From Hordeum vulgare subsp. vulgare (lineage: Eukaryota > Streptophyta > Magnoliopsida > Poales > Poaceae), in NCBI RefSeq assembly GCF_904849725.1, contig NC_058524.1, positions 545,727,763-545,791,762 of the forward strand: a DNA stretch of 64,000 bases, read 5' to 3'. Below, in pieces: positions 32,992 through 44,237 of this stretch (within the stretch, counting starts at the first letter, position 1; every line of letters starts with the position of its first letter). Below the pieces are notes generated by a model. That model saw nothing but the letters and a program-made list of their open reading frames with translations, ran no database searches and was not told where the DNA came from. Both the position numbers and the translations under genes were made by a program.

Positions 32992-33435
32992 ATGTCTTCT
33001 TGCGACTCAAGCAGAGAAGACTACATAGGTCGTCGTCTCCGCCGTGTCCAGCAAGATATCAACCAAGGGAAGGTCGTCGGATGGGCTACCAACGAAGAGA
33101 TACCCGCAAGACAAGCGGAGATGGAGTGCTTCATGAGAGAGGAAGTCAAGATGGTCGCCGCCCAGCAAGATTGAGATCCTTCATCACGAGGATCCAGCTC
33201 CAACAAACCCATCCTCGTGGGGTTTATTAACCCTCAACATGATCTTTCTCTGCACCTTCCAGAAGCTGCCCCTCCACCAGGAGCTCCACCTGTGTCATCT
33301 ACTATATCTGAAGCTTATAGAATCACTAACCAATTCTATGAAGACTTCCGTGTGCTTAAAGTACAGGTGGCCATACTGGAAGCTGAAAGCAAAACCCTTC
33401 GGCGCATAATAGCGGACTTGAAGAACAACAAGTAG
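32992..33435 (+). pseudogene. Small coiled-coil ORF downstream of integrase, Athila-like copy 2
   Basis: One frame of 148 codons starts MSSCDSSREDY at 32992 and ends at TAG 33433-33435, with a single TGA at 33172-33174. The N-terminus is charged, the middle is Pro-rich (PEAAPPPGAPPVSST), and the end is a heptad-like helix (FRVLKVQVAILEAESKTLRRIIADLK). It is the positional and compositional counterpart of 8837-9250 in copy 1. The shared start MSSxDS and the Tyr-hydrophobic pair after it support homology. I see no signal peptide or membrane segment. Function is unknown. Confidence 0.6.
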
Positions 33436-35117
33436 GATGAAGAGTAAAATCTTCATGGGTAATGGCATTCCCTTAGCTTGTTCCAAGCTTGGGGGGTGCC
33501 CGGTATCTTTATTTTTATCCTTTACTTATTTTTTGTCAAGTTTAGTGTCGTATCATGTCTAGGGAAGTTATCTTATGAAATAGGTGTTTGCATTAAGGTC
33601 TATCACTCCTTTGTGGAGAGTTTGTATCCGTGAGCGTGCAGTGTCTATGATGGAATATTAATGAGAAGTCTACTCGTTTCTTTGTTACACTTGGTATTCT
33701 CTTCACGCAATCGATCTTCTATGTTGATTCTTATGGGAGTATTGATCTTACATATCAGGTATGGCTTTGAAAACTTTATTTAATCTTGGAAAACATAGCA
33801 TTCGTCATAGCAACAAGCATGAGTTTTTCTAGTAGCGACTTAGACAAAACCTTTATGTTCTTATGCTTGAAGTGTTATGCTGACAAGGAAGACAACTTGA
33901 TGTTTTATGCCAATTCTTTATGTTAAACTTTATAATGTTTTGAATCCAAGTCAACATTATTTGTCTGCTCTTAAAAGCCTTTGCTAGCCAACCCATGCAC
34001 TAAGCGGGAATACTGCTTGTGCATCCATACCGAGAAACCTCAACCTTCCCTAGAGTCCACCATATCTTCCCTATATGTGGTATTTCACCGCCACTCCTAA
34101 ATTATATTACTCATGTGCTATCTTTAAAGATTAAAATATTACTCCCTCTTATGTGCCTTTGCTTTAGCTCATGAGGAAGTAGTAGGTAATTCATGATCTT
34201 CTCATACTGGACAAGTTTTATCTTGGGTTTGCATGTAATCTGCGAACCCTTAATACGAGGAGGGACTGGCATGAGCGCGCCCAGCTCGTAAAAGATAATA
34301 ACAACAAACAAAACCTCCTTCACGCTTTGTTGATGAGAAATCATAAAACTTTGGTAGTGATAAACAAAGGAGACTAAGGGGATGTGATCGTCCCCACTTT
34401 GGGAGTCGTTCCTCAAAACTTGTCCACCATGAGAAGTATTGGGCTATCTATTAGCATTCATTGACAAATTATGCACCTCTCAAAAGCTTGTTTTACAATC
34501 TTGTTGTTTTCAAACTCCCTAAAAGCTCTAGCGCATGAGTTTTCCCTACTTCCCTCTGCGAAGGGCCAATCTTTTACTTTTATGTTGAGTCAGTAAACCT
34601 ACTTCTTTCTATCCTGAAAAGAGCACACACTTTATGTTGACAAAGAGGCATGCATTTATATTGTTTCATTGAGAATTGCCATATCACACCTTTGTTGACA
34701 TTATCGTTAAGATAAGTGAGTTGTTTGTTAAGCTTAGCTAAAGAAAACATCTTCCTTTGTGTTAGCATTTTCACTTCTTGACTAATAACATGTTCTTTCA
34801 AAAATCTTCAATTGATCTCATCAAAATATAAGAGGGAGAGCAAAAGTTAAAAGTTGTTCGTTGTTCTTTGACCAAGGACATGTTTGCCATGGTTTGATGA
34901 GTTTTCTTAGTTCTACTTTTGATTGTAATTGATATTACTCTTTCATAAGAGCCTTATGAGTTGAGATTGTTGTTGAGGATGGTTGAGTTTAGTAGAGAAA
35001 TTATGATGCTTCTTGTCTGTATTCTTATTTATCGACACTTCACTCTCTAAACTTGTGGATAGGTTTACCGAGCTCAGTATTCGCTTAGGGACAAGCAAGG
35101 TCTAAGCTTGGGGGAGT
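33436..35117 (+). other. 3' non-coding region and polypurine tracts, Athila-like copy 2
   Basis: About 1.65 kb without a supported reading frame. CCAAGCTTGGGGGGTG lies near 33484-33499 right after the small ORF, and TAAGCTTGGGGGAGT (35103-35117) abuts the 3' LTR as the functional PPT. The interval between is AT-rich. It corresponds to 7299-8836 in copy 1. Confidence 0.6.
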
Positions 35118-36876
35118 TGATACGTCCAAAATGCATCACTATTTTGTATCATAATTTATCTCTATTCGTTGATATATTTCACTTTATGATGATGTACTTA
35201 TAGTGTTTTGGCTTATTTTACACAATTTCCAACTTTCCGGTGCCAAAACATCAGACGCAAGATTCAGCGGAGAAAATAGCACGAAGAGTTGCAATACCAG
35301 AACATCTCCATTTGAGCTGAAATTTTGAGGGAAGAAGTTTCCGATTGGGTCCCAAAGACACGCCAAAGGAGGGTCGGAGGGGGGCCACAGGTCACCCAGG
35401 CGACCTGCTGGCACGGCCCCCCTAGGCCGCACCAGGAGGCCGCCTCAGTGACGGGCCCCACCCCCGGCACTCTCCTTTGGCCTATATGTCCCTCTTTACC
35501 TAAAAATTCCGGAGACAGAAGAGTTTTCGCGATTCCACCGCCGCTCCACGGTGGAAACCTACAAAGAAGAAAAGACCTTTCCGGCGGGCAGATTCCGCCG
35601 GGGAGAATTCCTCCCGGAAGGATAGATCGTCCTCAAAGTCATCACCATCGTCACGGGCATCATCGATATCATCATCACCATCATCACCGACACCAGCACC
35701 ATCTCCACCTTCATCCCATCTACTTTACCATTGCAACCGGAGTTGTACCTTGCACTATTCATCCCCTCTACTCTACCCGTGTTTATTACTCTTTTGTGGT
35801 GAATGCTTTCAAGTTTTGTTGGAGGATTATTGTTATGACCAGATTGTTAATCATATTTTCATCACCTCTGATCATGATCTCTTTTATGTCTTGTGAGTAG
35901 TTCCATTAGTTCTTGAGGACATGGGAAAGTCTAGCTGCTAGTAGTCATATGATGTTGAAGTAATATGTGTTGATTGATATTTAAGTTATGGTGTTATTCT
36001 TCTAGTGGTGTTATGTGAACGTCGACTACATAACACTTCTCCCTTTTAAGAACCTAGGGGAATGCAGCGTGTATAAAGAATGCTTATGGTGGGTTGCCGG
36101 AGTGACAAAAACCTGAACCCCAATTTGCCTACTTTTGCACGAGGGAGTATTGGATCCTAAAGCTTATTGTTATGGTTAGGCTTTGCCTTAATTTTCTCTT
36201 GTATTTGCGGATGCTTGCAAGAGGGATTAATCATAAGAGTGTACTTGTCTTAGCCTAGACAGTACACTAGTTAAGATCCACCCACATAACACTTATCAAT
36301 ACAAAACATAGTGCTAGACGGAATATGACGACAGCACTTGACTATCTCCCTCGTGTGTCCTCAGGAACGCCTTAGTCTTTATAAGGTTAGTCCCTCGGCT
36401 TATCGTTTGTGATCAAAAGGATTGGTCCACTTGCTGCACCTCGGCACTATTTACTTTACTTGCATTTATTTCATTGTTGCTTATACTAGACAACCCATAA
36501 AAAGCTACCTTTTAGTACATGTAGTTATTGCACGAGGGAGTATTGGATCCTAAAGCTTATTGCTATGGTTAGGCTTTGCCTTAATTTCTCTCTTGTATTT
36601 GCGGATGCTTGCAAGAGGGATTAATCATAAGAGTGTACTTGTCTTAGCCTAGACGGTGCACTAGTTAAGATCCACCCACATAACACTTATCAACACAAAA
36701 CATAGTGCTAGACGGAATATGACGAAAGCACTTGACTATCTCCCTCGTGTGTCCTTAGGAACGCCTTAGTATTTATAAGTTTAGTCCCTCAGCTTATCCT
36801 TTCTGTTCGAAAGGATTGGGACACTTGCTGCACCTCGGCACTATTTACTTTACTTGCATTTATTTCCTTGTTGCTT
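35118..36876 (+). repeat. 3' LTR of Athila-like copy 2, left part with tandem duplication
   Basis: Starts TGATACGTCC after the PPT. Positions 36137-36529 (393 bp) are repeated directly by 36530 onward, beginning GCACGAGGGAGTATTGG each time. The second copy is cut at 36876 by the 4.8-kb repeat and resumes at 41675. Removing the insertion and one 393-bp copy gives 1516 bp, exactly the length of the 5' LTR. Confidence 0.92.
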
Positions 36877-39800
36877 TGTCACGCCCAAGATGCGACCCTA
36901 TCCTCAATTTGGCACGAGGGCCTCGTCAGGGATAGAAGCGCATCTCGTCGTGTCGCAAGAATGGATATCGTTACAAGTACATGTACTGAAAAGAGGAGAT
37001 ATATAAAGAGTTGGCTTACACTCGCCACAAGCTACATCAGAGTCACATCAGTACATTACATAAACATCAAGAGTAAGAGCAGGGTCCGACTACGGACGAA
37101 AACAAACGACAAAAGAAGAACGACGTCCATCCTTGCTATCCCACGCTGCCGGCCTGGAACCCATCCTAGATCGATGAAGAAGAAGAAGAAGAAGCAACTC
37201 CAAATGAACAATCAACGCGCTCGCGTCACGTAACCTTTACCTGTACCTGCAACTGGGGTTGTAGTAATCTGTGAGCCCCAGGGGACTCAGCAATCTCATT
37301 TCCAAAGGTATCAAGACTATCACAGCTTAATGGGTGAGGTATGGTTAAGTGGTGAGGTTGCAGCAGCAGCTAAGCATATATTTGGTGGCTAAACTTACGA
37401 GTACAAGAAATAAGAGGGGGAAGATCTACGCATAGCGGACGTGAACTACAGATGATCAAATGAATGATCCTGAACACCTACCTACGTCAGTCATAACCCC
37501 ACCGTGTCCTCGATCGGAGAAGGAACTCACAAAAGAGACAGTCACGGTCACGCACACAGTTGGCCAGTTTTAATTAATTAACTTCAAGTTATCTAGAACC
37601 AGTGTTAAACAAAGCTTCCACGTTGCCACATAACCGCGGGCACGGCTTTCCGAAAGATTTAACCCTGCAGGGGTGCTCCAACTAGTCCATCACAAATTAC
37701 CACAAGCCGCATAGAAATCCTCAATCACGAAGCTCGCGATCTCGTCAGATTCCCTAATGGAAAACCTCAACTCTGAGATAACCCAAAGCATCACCGGAAT
37801 CCCGATGCACAAGATATCTCGTCAAAGGTAAAACTAATCCAGCAAGGCCGCCCGACGTGTCGACATACCCGATAGGAGCCGCGTATCTCGTTCTCAGGAC
37901 ACGACGGATGGAACTAGCTATAGGTGCCAAACCTCGAGTTTCCTCGCGGTGGCCCCGCAGGCAGACCGTTTGGGACCAACACCATCAGCACTGGCCCCCC
38001 TGTTTATGTAAAATTACTCCTCGGGTAGCGCTAACTCCCTATGCATTTCAACATTATCAAGTTATTATGTTGGGCAAATGTAGAACCAAAGTTGGGCCTT
38101 GCCAGACCAGCTTTAATCTAAAACGAATTATCAAGGGGGTCCCCATAACAACCCCAATTGTGTTAGGAGCACTCTTATGGAACATAACACAGGTAGCCGA
38201 AACTAAGGGGGCAAAGGTGGAACAAAACACCAGGCTAGAAAGGCCGAGCCTTCCACCTTTTACCAAGTATATAGGTGCATTAAATTAAATAGCATTTAAC
38301 TATGGTGATATAACAAGGAACCCATGTTTTCACATGGAAGCATCTGCACCTGCAACTAGCAACGCTATCAACAGGGTTAAGCAAGCAGTAACATAGCCAA
38401 TCAGTGGTTTGCTAGGTTGAACAGGTTGAAGGTTTCATGGCATTGTTGAGAGGCTGATAATTAACATGTGGTAGGCAACGAGACATAATCGGTAGAAGCG
38501 GTAAACTAGCATGGCAATGATAGTAATGGTATCTGGGGAAATGATCATCTTGCCTGAGATCCCGCTTGGAATAAGAATGCCTCCGTGAAGCAGACGAACC
38601 GACGTAGTCGAACGGGTCCTCACATCCGACACGCTTGCGGAACTCTATCGAGACGAAGCAAACCGGAAACACGCATCAACACACGATATTCACCACACGA
38701 TGCACAACACATATGATGCATGAGCTACTGAATACATGCAAGTCACGGCATGACAAATCACACAATCATACCTACACATTAAGTGAAGTTCAATATGCAC
38801 GAGTTGCATATTGACGAAACTCCACGTTAATTATTTAGTTCACTCCCGGTTATCTACACGCAATATTAATGTTGTCAAACATGCAAGAGGTGAAGCGGAA
38901 ATTAAACTACCTATCTAGACATTTTAAGTGAGGTCGGAAATGACATATAGCACCTCCGAAACGACCTCACATGTTAATTTACAATTCTGTCCAGATCTGA
39001 ATTAATGCATTTAATTGGTTGTTAAACAGAAAAACAAGTAGGTTCACGTGATTCTACGCATCAAGGCAAGCAATCTACACATAAAGAACATCTCCAACGG
39101 AGCTACGGATCAAAAGTTACGAGCACCGCAAGATATGATGGCATGAATGCAAAATGTGTGCAACGGTGGCTACGAGCACTTCAACACATACAAACAGAAA
39201 GAGAAAAAGAAACTACACGAGATTCTAAGCAATTTTCATGTAGGACACGATCAAAACGGAGCTACGGTTCGAAAACTACGAGCAAAACAAGAAAACACTA
39301 CAATCTGCCAAAATCAGCCACATAGCATATTCTACGCCCCACAACTACGGATACACAACTCCGATAAGATCAAGCAAGGCATGGCATGAAAGATGGCAAG
39401 ACGCACTACTACAATCAACTAACAACAACTAGCATGGCAGCAAGGAGCACTAGGAATAGAAGACACATAATGGCATCTCACACACTATTTCAGACTTAGT
39501 GAAACTAACACCTCAAGAAGTGCAGTTTTCAGCCTGAAGCAACATTGACAGCAGCAAAACCTAAAGCTACAGGACCCCAAATGGCATGAAACTTAACAGC
39601 ATGCTAGAGAAACATAAGGGGTACAACTAACTCCATTGGACCAACCTCAAAAGGGCTACAGATCACAAGATGCAAGCAAGACAAGACAGCAACAAAATAA
39701 TAACAGATTCCAGACTTAGAAATATTTCAGCTCCTCTGAAACAGCACTATTCAAGCAACTTGAGAGCAAGCAAACAACACCTAAACATGCATTTCTATTG

Positions 39801-41669
39801 CAACTAAAAATACCAGGGCCTAAACAAAACACCCAAGATCAACTCCCTAGTTGACAACTAATTCAAACGAGGCACGGAATAATTCCTACGAGTTAAACAA
39901 AAGGCATCACGGCAAAATATCGCGCGAACTAACTTACTCAAAAGCTAAAACTAATCGCACAGAAAAATCCACGGGATTTTTCTACCCCGAAAACATATAA
40001 AATATGTGGGGCTTGCAACACCAAATAAAGCCACACAAGAATGCGGGAGAAATAAACCTAGACACGAAAAATAATCTAACGGGCAAACCCTTCATGCAAA
40101 AATACACTTGACCGCTCTAAAATACATGGAAAATAGCTCCCTAGAGCATGGACATTTATTCTACGTCATACGAACAACCCGGACACGCGCGAAAAATAAC
40201 TACGGATCGGAACCTATTGTAACAGCACGCAAAACAAAGCATTAGGCACCCTAAACAGCGTTAAATAAATATGCATGTTGGATAATCGTGTTCTACTCGC
40301 GAAGCTACCCCAAAACGATATATAACACGCGTCGTTCCGACTTACGGTTTAGAAACTACGGGCCTTCTAAGATATACCTAATTTCTGGAATAAAACAAAT
40401 CCAAAAAAAAAACAACCTAAAATACTAACGGGCCGCACATGGCGCAAATTAACTATGCGGCGCTGGGGCGAGGGATTAGGCTATAGGGGGCTCACCTTGG
40501 GCCTTGCGGCCGGCCTGGAGGGGAGGAGGAACTGGGCCTCGATGCCGCTGGGCCGGGGTGGGCGTGGCGAAGCAGCTGGGCCGCAGCGGTTGGCAGCCCA
40601 GGCGAGCGAGGGAGGTAGCAGGCGGTCAAGCGCCTCGTCCTCCCGCACGGGACCTGGGCCTGGTGGCTGCCGGCGGCGACGGCTGCAGCCGGAGGCGGGG
40701 AAATCACGGAGGGAGGCGAGGAACTGGCGGCGGGGTTAGATTCGGCCGTCGTGGTTGCGTTACAGGCGGCGGCGGCTCGAGGCGACTCCTGGACGAGGAG
40801 GCTCTGAGCAGCGGCGGCTCGACGACGTGGGACGGGCCGGTCCTAGCGGGGGCTCCGGCGACTGGGGCTCGTCGGACGGCGCAGGTCGAGGCGGGAGACG
40901 GCCCGGGACGCCCCGACGCGAGGGCGGCTTGGCCTGCGGTGGCGCGCCGGCTGCCTCGGGCCGAGATGGGCTCGAGTGGGCCTGCCTCGGGCTCGCGGGC
41001 CCGACGGCGGCGCAGAGGTGGGAGAGGCTAGGGTTAGGTTTAGGTGGGGCGCGGAAAACGAGGAGGAATTTGAGGAAGGCTGTCTAAAATGCATGGGGGG
41101 TATTTATAGCGAAAAAGGGGGCTCGGTTAACCGGAATCGCGCTCCGGATCCAATCGCGGGGTCGGATTCGGACGATTCCGAAGGCGGGTATGGGTTAGGT
41201 GACCGTGTAGAGGGGTATCCGGAGACGAGAGGGAGAACGGGCGACGCGGCACGAATTTAAAAACACCGACAGACGTCCGGCGAATAACCTAAGACGGTGC
41301 CGCTACGGGCGACCGTTCGGGTACCAGACGGTCTCCGATCGCGACGAAATTCGACGGGCGGCCTCGCTATAACTAATCACGACCGCACGTAAAATCTCAA
41401 CCCGATCAGAGAAAGTTTTAAACGCACTTTAAAAACAGGGTTTCGACGGTGCCGCGGGCGCGTGCGAGTGCGGTCGGGCTCAGAACGGGCGACGACGCGA
41501 ACCGGCAACTACTAACGAATGCAAGTTTTGAAAACGGGCGGCAACGGAGATGCCGATGCAATGCAGATGATGCACATGATGCAATGATGATGCGACAAAT
41601 AGAATAAATCACATGACGAAAACGGAAAGAGAGGGGAATCTTCTGGAACGTCGGCACCGGGCTGTCACA
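36877..41669 (-). repeat. 4.8-kb TG..CA repeat with 5-bp duplication, candidate solo LTR of a large non-autonomous element
   Basis: The unit runs from TGTCACGCCCAAGATGCG to CCGGGCTGTCACA and is flanked by TGCTT at 36872-36876 and 41670-41674. On the minus strand it begins TGTGACAGCCCGG, has a TATA box TATAAATA (complement of 41101-41108), a GC-rich leader-like segment (40455-41090), a long AT-rich stretch and a 3' part near 36877-37300. This is the same architecture as 17401-20534. A related fragment lies at 62773-63039. No pol, PBS or internal LTR pair is seen. The GC-rich frames at 40455-41260 have extreme composition and no recognisable domain. LARD solo LTR is my preferred reading. Confidence 0.62.
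41101..41108 (-). promoter_or_regulatory. TATA box in the 4.8-kb repeat
   Basis: The minus strand reads TATAAATA about 560 bp from the repeat's TGTGACAGCC end. Downstream lies a GC-rich leader-like region with an ATG at 41092-41094. The position is comparable to the TATA-like site at 18161 in the 3.1-kb repeat. Confidence 0.5.
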
Positions 41670-41824
41670 TGCTTATACTAGAAAACCCATAAAAAGCTAC
41701 CTTTCAGTACATGCAATTATTCCTTGCTCAAGATCACTTGTCAATACCTTCTGCTCCTTGTTGGGTTCGACACTCTTACTTATCGAAAAGGCTACGATAG
41801 AGCCCCTACACTTGTGGGTCATCA
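41670..41824 (+). repeat. 3' LTR of Athila-like copy 2, right part
   Basis: The first five bases are the TGCTT duplication. The rest (41675-41824) continues the LTR to GGGTCATCA, matching the end of the 5' LTR at 27881. It is followed by CCTAC, the duplicated target of the whole element. Confidence 0.92.
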
Positions 41825-42244
41825 CCTACTTCGTGAAGATCTACCGTGAGTTAGGCTAGTCCTTCGTGGAAAGAAGACGTGATGGAATAGACAAGGCCGC
41901 TTCTTCGTGGACCCTTCGTGGGTGGAGCCCTCCGTGGATTCTCACAGTCGTTACCCTCTGTGGGTTGAAGTCTCCACTAACATGGATGTACGATAGCGCC
42001 ACCTATCGGAACCATGCCAAAAATCTCCTTGTCAACCTCATGCGTTTGATCTCCCTACCTTACTCCTCTACGTTACACTTGCATAGTTTACTTTCCGTTG
42101 CTACACTCTTAGAACTCCATGTGTAGGGTGTACTTGACTTTCCTTAACTACCAAAACTGCCCCTCAACTAAAATGGGGAAAAGGCTAAGTTTTTATCTTG
42201 TCAAGTAGTCTAATCACCCCCTCTAGACATACTTTCGATCCTAC
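41825..42244 (+). repeat. Sirevirus 3' LTR, right part
   Basis: After the CCTAC copy the LTR continues (TTCGTGAAGATCTACC) to the end CTTTCGATCCTACA at 42244. The last 45 bases match from memory a common wheat copia LTR end that is followed by a TGGTATCAGAGC primer site in intact elements. Here copia coding sequence follows instead, so this is the outer 3' end. Confidence 0.8.
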
Positions 42245-43458
42245 AGCATCTAGTGGCCGATACACCAACTCGACATCAAGAATGCCTTCCTCCATGGACA
42301 CCTCGCCGAGACGGTCTACAACGCGCAGCCAGTCGGCTTCGTCGATGGCGCACGACCGCGGGACGTGTGTCATCTCAACCGGTCGCTCTACGGGCTCAAG
42401 CAGACTTCGCGGGCGTCGTTTGCGAGGTTCACCTCGTACCTCTTCACCCTCGGCTCCCGTGCATCCAAGGTGGATTCGTCCCTGTTCTCGCTTCACCACG
42501 GCACTGGTACGGCTTATCTTCTTCTCTACGTCAATGATATCATACTCACCGCCAACACACAACCTTTTCTTCAGTCCATCATCGCATCGATGCACCGCGA
42601 GTTCTCGATGACTCACATGGGCTTGCTCCACCACTTCCTCGGTATCAACGTTCACCACACCACCACCGGCCTCCACCTCTGTCAGGAGCAATATGCTCTG
42701 GAGATCTTGGACCGCGCGGGCATGCTTAACTACAAGCCTGTCTCCGCCCTCATCCACACCACATCCAAACTCTCTACTACTGGTTGTCCCGCCTTCCATG
42801 ACCCATCCTTATACCGGAGTCTCACCGGTGCTCTTCACTACCTCACTCTCACACGGCCTGATCTCTCTTATGACGTTCATCAGTGTTGTCTCTACGCATG
42901 ATCCCAAGGATACCCACTTCCATATGGTCAAGCGGACTCTTCGATATGTACGTGGGACCACCCACCTTGGGCTGCACTTCTTCCGCTCCGCCAGCACCGA
43001 GCTGTCAGCCTACTCTGATGCTGACTGGGCGAGGTGCCCGGACACCCGCAAGTCAATGTCTGGCTTTGCTGAGTATCTCGGCTCCAACCTCATCAGTTGG
43101 TTGTCGAAGTGCCAGACCACGGTCTCCCGCTTGAGTGTGGAGGCCGAGTACAGGGGAATCACCAACGCCGTCACTGAGGCCTCCTCGCTGCGTCAGCTCC
43201 TCGCCGAGCTTCGCCTCCGAGAACGTTAGCGCCATGTACATGTCGAGCAATCCAGTGCAGCACCAGCGGACGAAGCACATCGATATTGACTTGCACTTCG
43301 TCCGTGAGTGCGTCTCTCTCAGTGAGGTGCGCGTCCTGCATGTCCCAACCACGTCGCAGTTAACTGACAACTTCACCAAGGGACTCCCCATGAGCATGTT
43401 CGATGATTTTCGTTCCAGCCTCAACGTCGGCGAGCACCACACTTCTGATGCGGGGGAG
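42245..43458 (+). pseudogene. Ty1/copia RT and RNase H of a different, host element
   Basis: Frames at 42253-42901 and 42693-43229 read QLDIKNAFLHGHL, HLNRSLYGLKQT, a catalytic block LLLYVNDIIL, RSLTGALHYLTLTRPDL and then RNase H (YSDADWARCPDTRKSMSGF, VSRLSVEAEYRGI, HIDIDLHFVRE). The YVND replaces YVDD, losing one catalytic aspartate. A stop and frameshift near 42900 separate RT from RNase H, and another lies near 43229. The end LTDNFTKGLP and a purine run (43452-43458) mark the 3' end of the internal region. The 5' part is beyond the Sirevirus insertion. Confidence 0.87.
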
Positions 43459-43633
43459 TGTTGGAAACGTGCCATGCACCCTCACCCACACGTACAACAG
43501 AAGAGACTCAGTCCCATGGCGCCCACTCTACCGCATGCGCAGCCCTCACCCATGGAGTGTAACCTGCTATATAAGCAGTTGTGATGTACATCAATGAATA
43601 TACTGTGAGTTCATCCATCTAATCGAGCAGACA
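43459..43633 (+). repeat. Putative short 3' LTR of the copia element
   Basis: After the GCGGGGGAG purine tract the sequence starts TGTTGGAAACGTGCC and has a TATA-like CTATATAAGC near 43568. A plausible CA end is at CGAGCAGACA (43633). There is no partner LTR in the window, so the right edge is a guess. Confidence 0.5.
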
Positions 43634-44092
43634 TCGCCACCTCCTCCAGCCTAACTGTTATGGAACTGCAACCCTCCGTGAACCACATATTGACCGTGCT
43701 AGGGGACATCACCTTGTTCTCCTCCCCGCACTGCAACCCTCCGTGAACCACATATTAACTGCACACTCTGTCTTTGCCACCTCCTCCAGCTTAATTTTTA
43801 TGGAGCCAACATAGCCCCAGCAACTTGGCCTAGGTGTTCAGGGTCTGAAGTCGAGGAAGAGGGTGCGCGGGCAGGAGGCCAGAAGCTCACTCTTGGAGAG
43901 TCAGATAATTTGCTTGGTGAAGTAGTACACGCCCTCGTCATAGTATGCGGGGAGGGCGTTGACGTTGGGACGAACTTGGCGAGGCGGAGGGCGGCCGAGG
44001 CTGGACTCGAATGACTTGAGGCGAGCAAAGGTGGGAAGAGGTGCGGATAGGATTCACCTGGATCTGGGGTCGTCCGTTCCTGCGCTGCCCCC
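43634..44092. other. Unassigned segment with short internal duplications
   Basis: GCCACCTCCTCCAGC occurs near 43638 and 43778, and CTGCAACCCTCCGTGAACC near 43667 and 43733, so the segment has two interleaved direct repeats. From 43800 the minus strand has a frame with NALPAYYDEGVYYFTKQ interrupted by a stop. It looks protein-like, but I cannot identify it. No boundaries of a mobile element are clear. Confidence 0.4.
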
Positions 44093-44161
44093 TGTGATAG
44101 CCTGGCTTATTAGGGATGATAGACTACTCGTATCAATAAGGAATTCCTTCTTTTCCGGAAG

Positions 44162-44237
44162 CCCATTCGAACAGAACTCACAGGTTAAGCATGCTAGGCT
44201 TGGAGTAGTTCTAGGATGGGTGACCGACCGGGAAGTT
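44162..44237 (+). repeat. 5S rRNA-like module in Cassandra LTR 1
   Basis: The segment from CCCATTCGAACAGAACTC to GGGAAGT parallels the plant 5S rRNA 3' two-thirds. Internal promoter boxes are visible: GGTTAAGCATGC (box A-like) and AGTAGTTCTAGGATGGGTGA (box C-like). It is a module of the LTR and not a 5S gene, as the first third is not recognisable. Confidence 0.85.

Larger units (their letters stand above)
26366..41824 (+). mobile_element. Full-length Athila-like Gypsy retrotransposon (copy 2, different family)
   Basis: LTRs at 26366-27881 and 35118-36876 plus 41675-41824 flank gag-pro-pol on the plus strand. The PBS is tRNA-Asp type and the target duplication CCTAC is perfect. The RT active site FMDDFSVYG is intact but gag and pol carry stops and frameshifts. 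LTR divergence looks higher than in copy 1 (roughly 8-9% by eye over the first 300 bases), suggesting an older insertion. The right LTR has a 393-bp tandem duplication and then a 4.8-kb insertion. Protein and LTR-end similarity to copy 1 place both in the same lineage. Confidence 0.93.
21356..42244 (+). mobile_element. 3' half of a Sirevirus-like Ty1/copia retrotransposon, interrupted
   Basis: The plus-strand element contributes internal sequence (21356-25263) and a 3' LTR (25264-26365, then 41830-42244). The LTR starts TGAAAGC after a polypurine tract and ends CCTACA. Three marks fit Sireviruses: an extra ORF between pol and the 3' LTR, several polypurine-like tracts upstream of the LTR, and dense short palindromes in U3. 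pol and the 5' LTR are not in the window, presumably beyond the Angela-type LTR and what is nested in it. The right end at 42244 abuts copia RT sequence. Lineage is inferred, as no pol is visible. Confidence 0.7.

Noticed and set aside
40504..41031. GC-rich 175-codon frame resembling an Arg/Gly-rich host protein
   Set aside because: Frames of similar length exist on both strands, composition is extreme, no domain is visible, and the segment lies inside a TG..CA repeat with a 5-bp duplication.
44162..44237. Possible functional 5S rRNA gene
   Set aside because: Only about two-thirds of 5S is matched, with changes, and it is repeated in both LTRs of a Cassandra TRIM.
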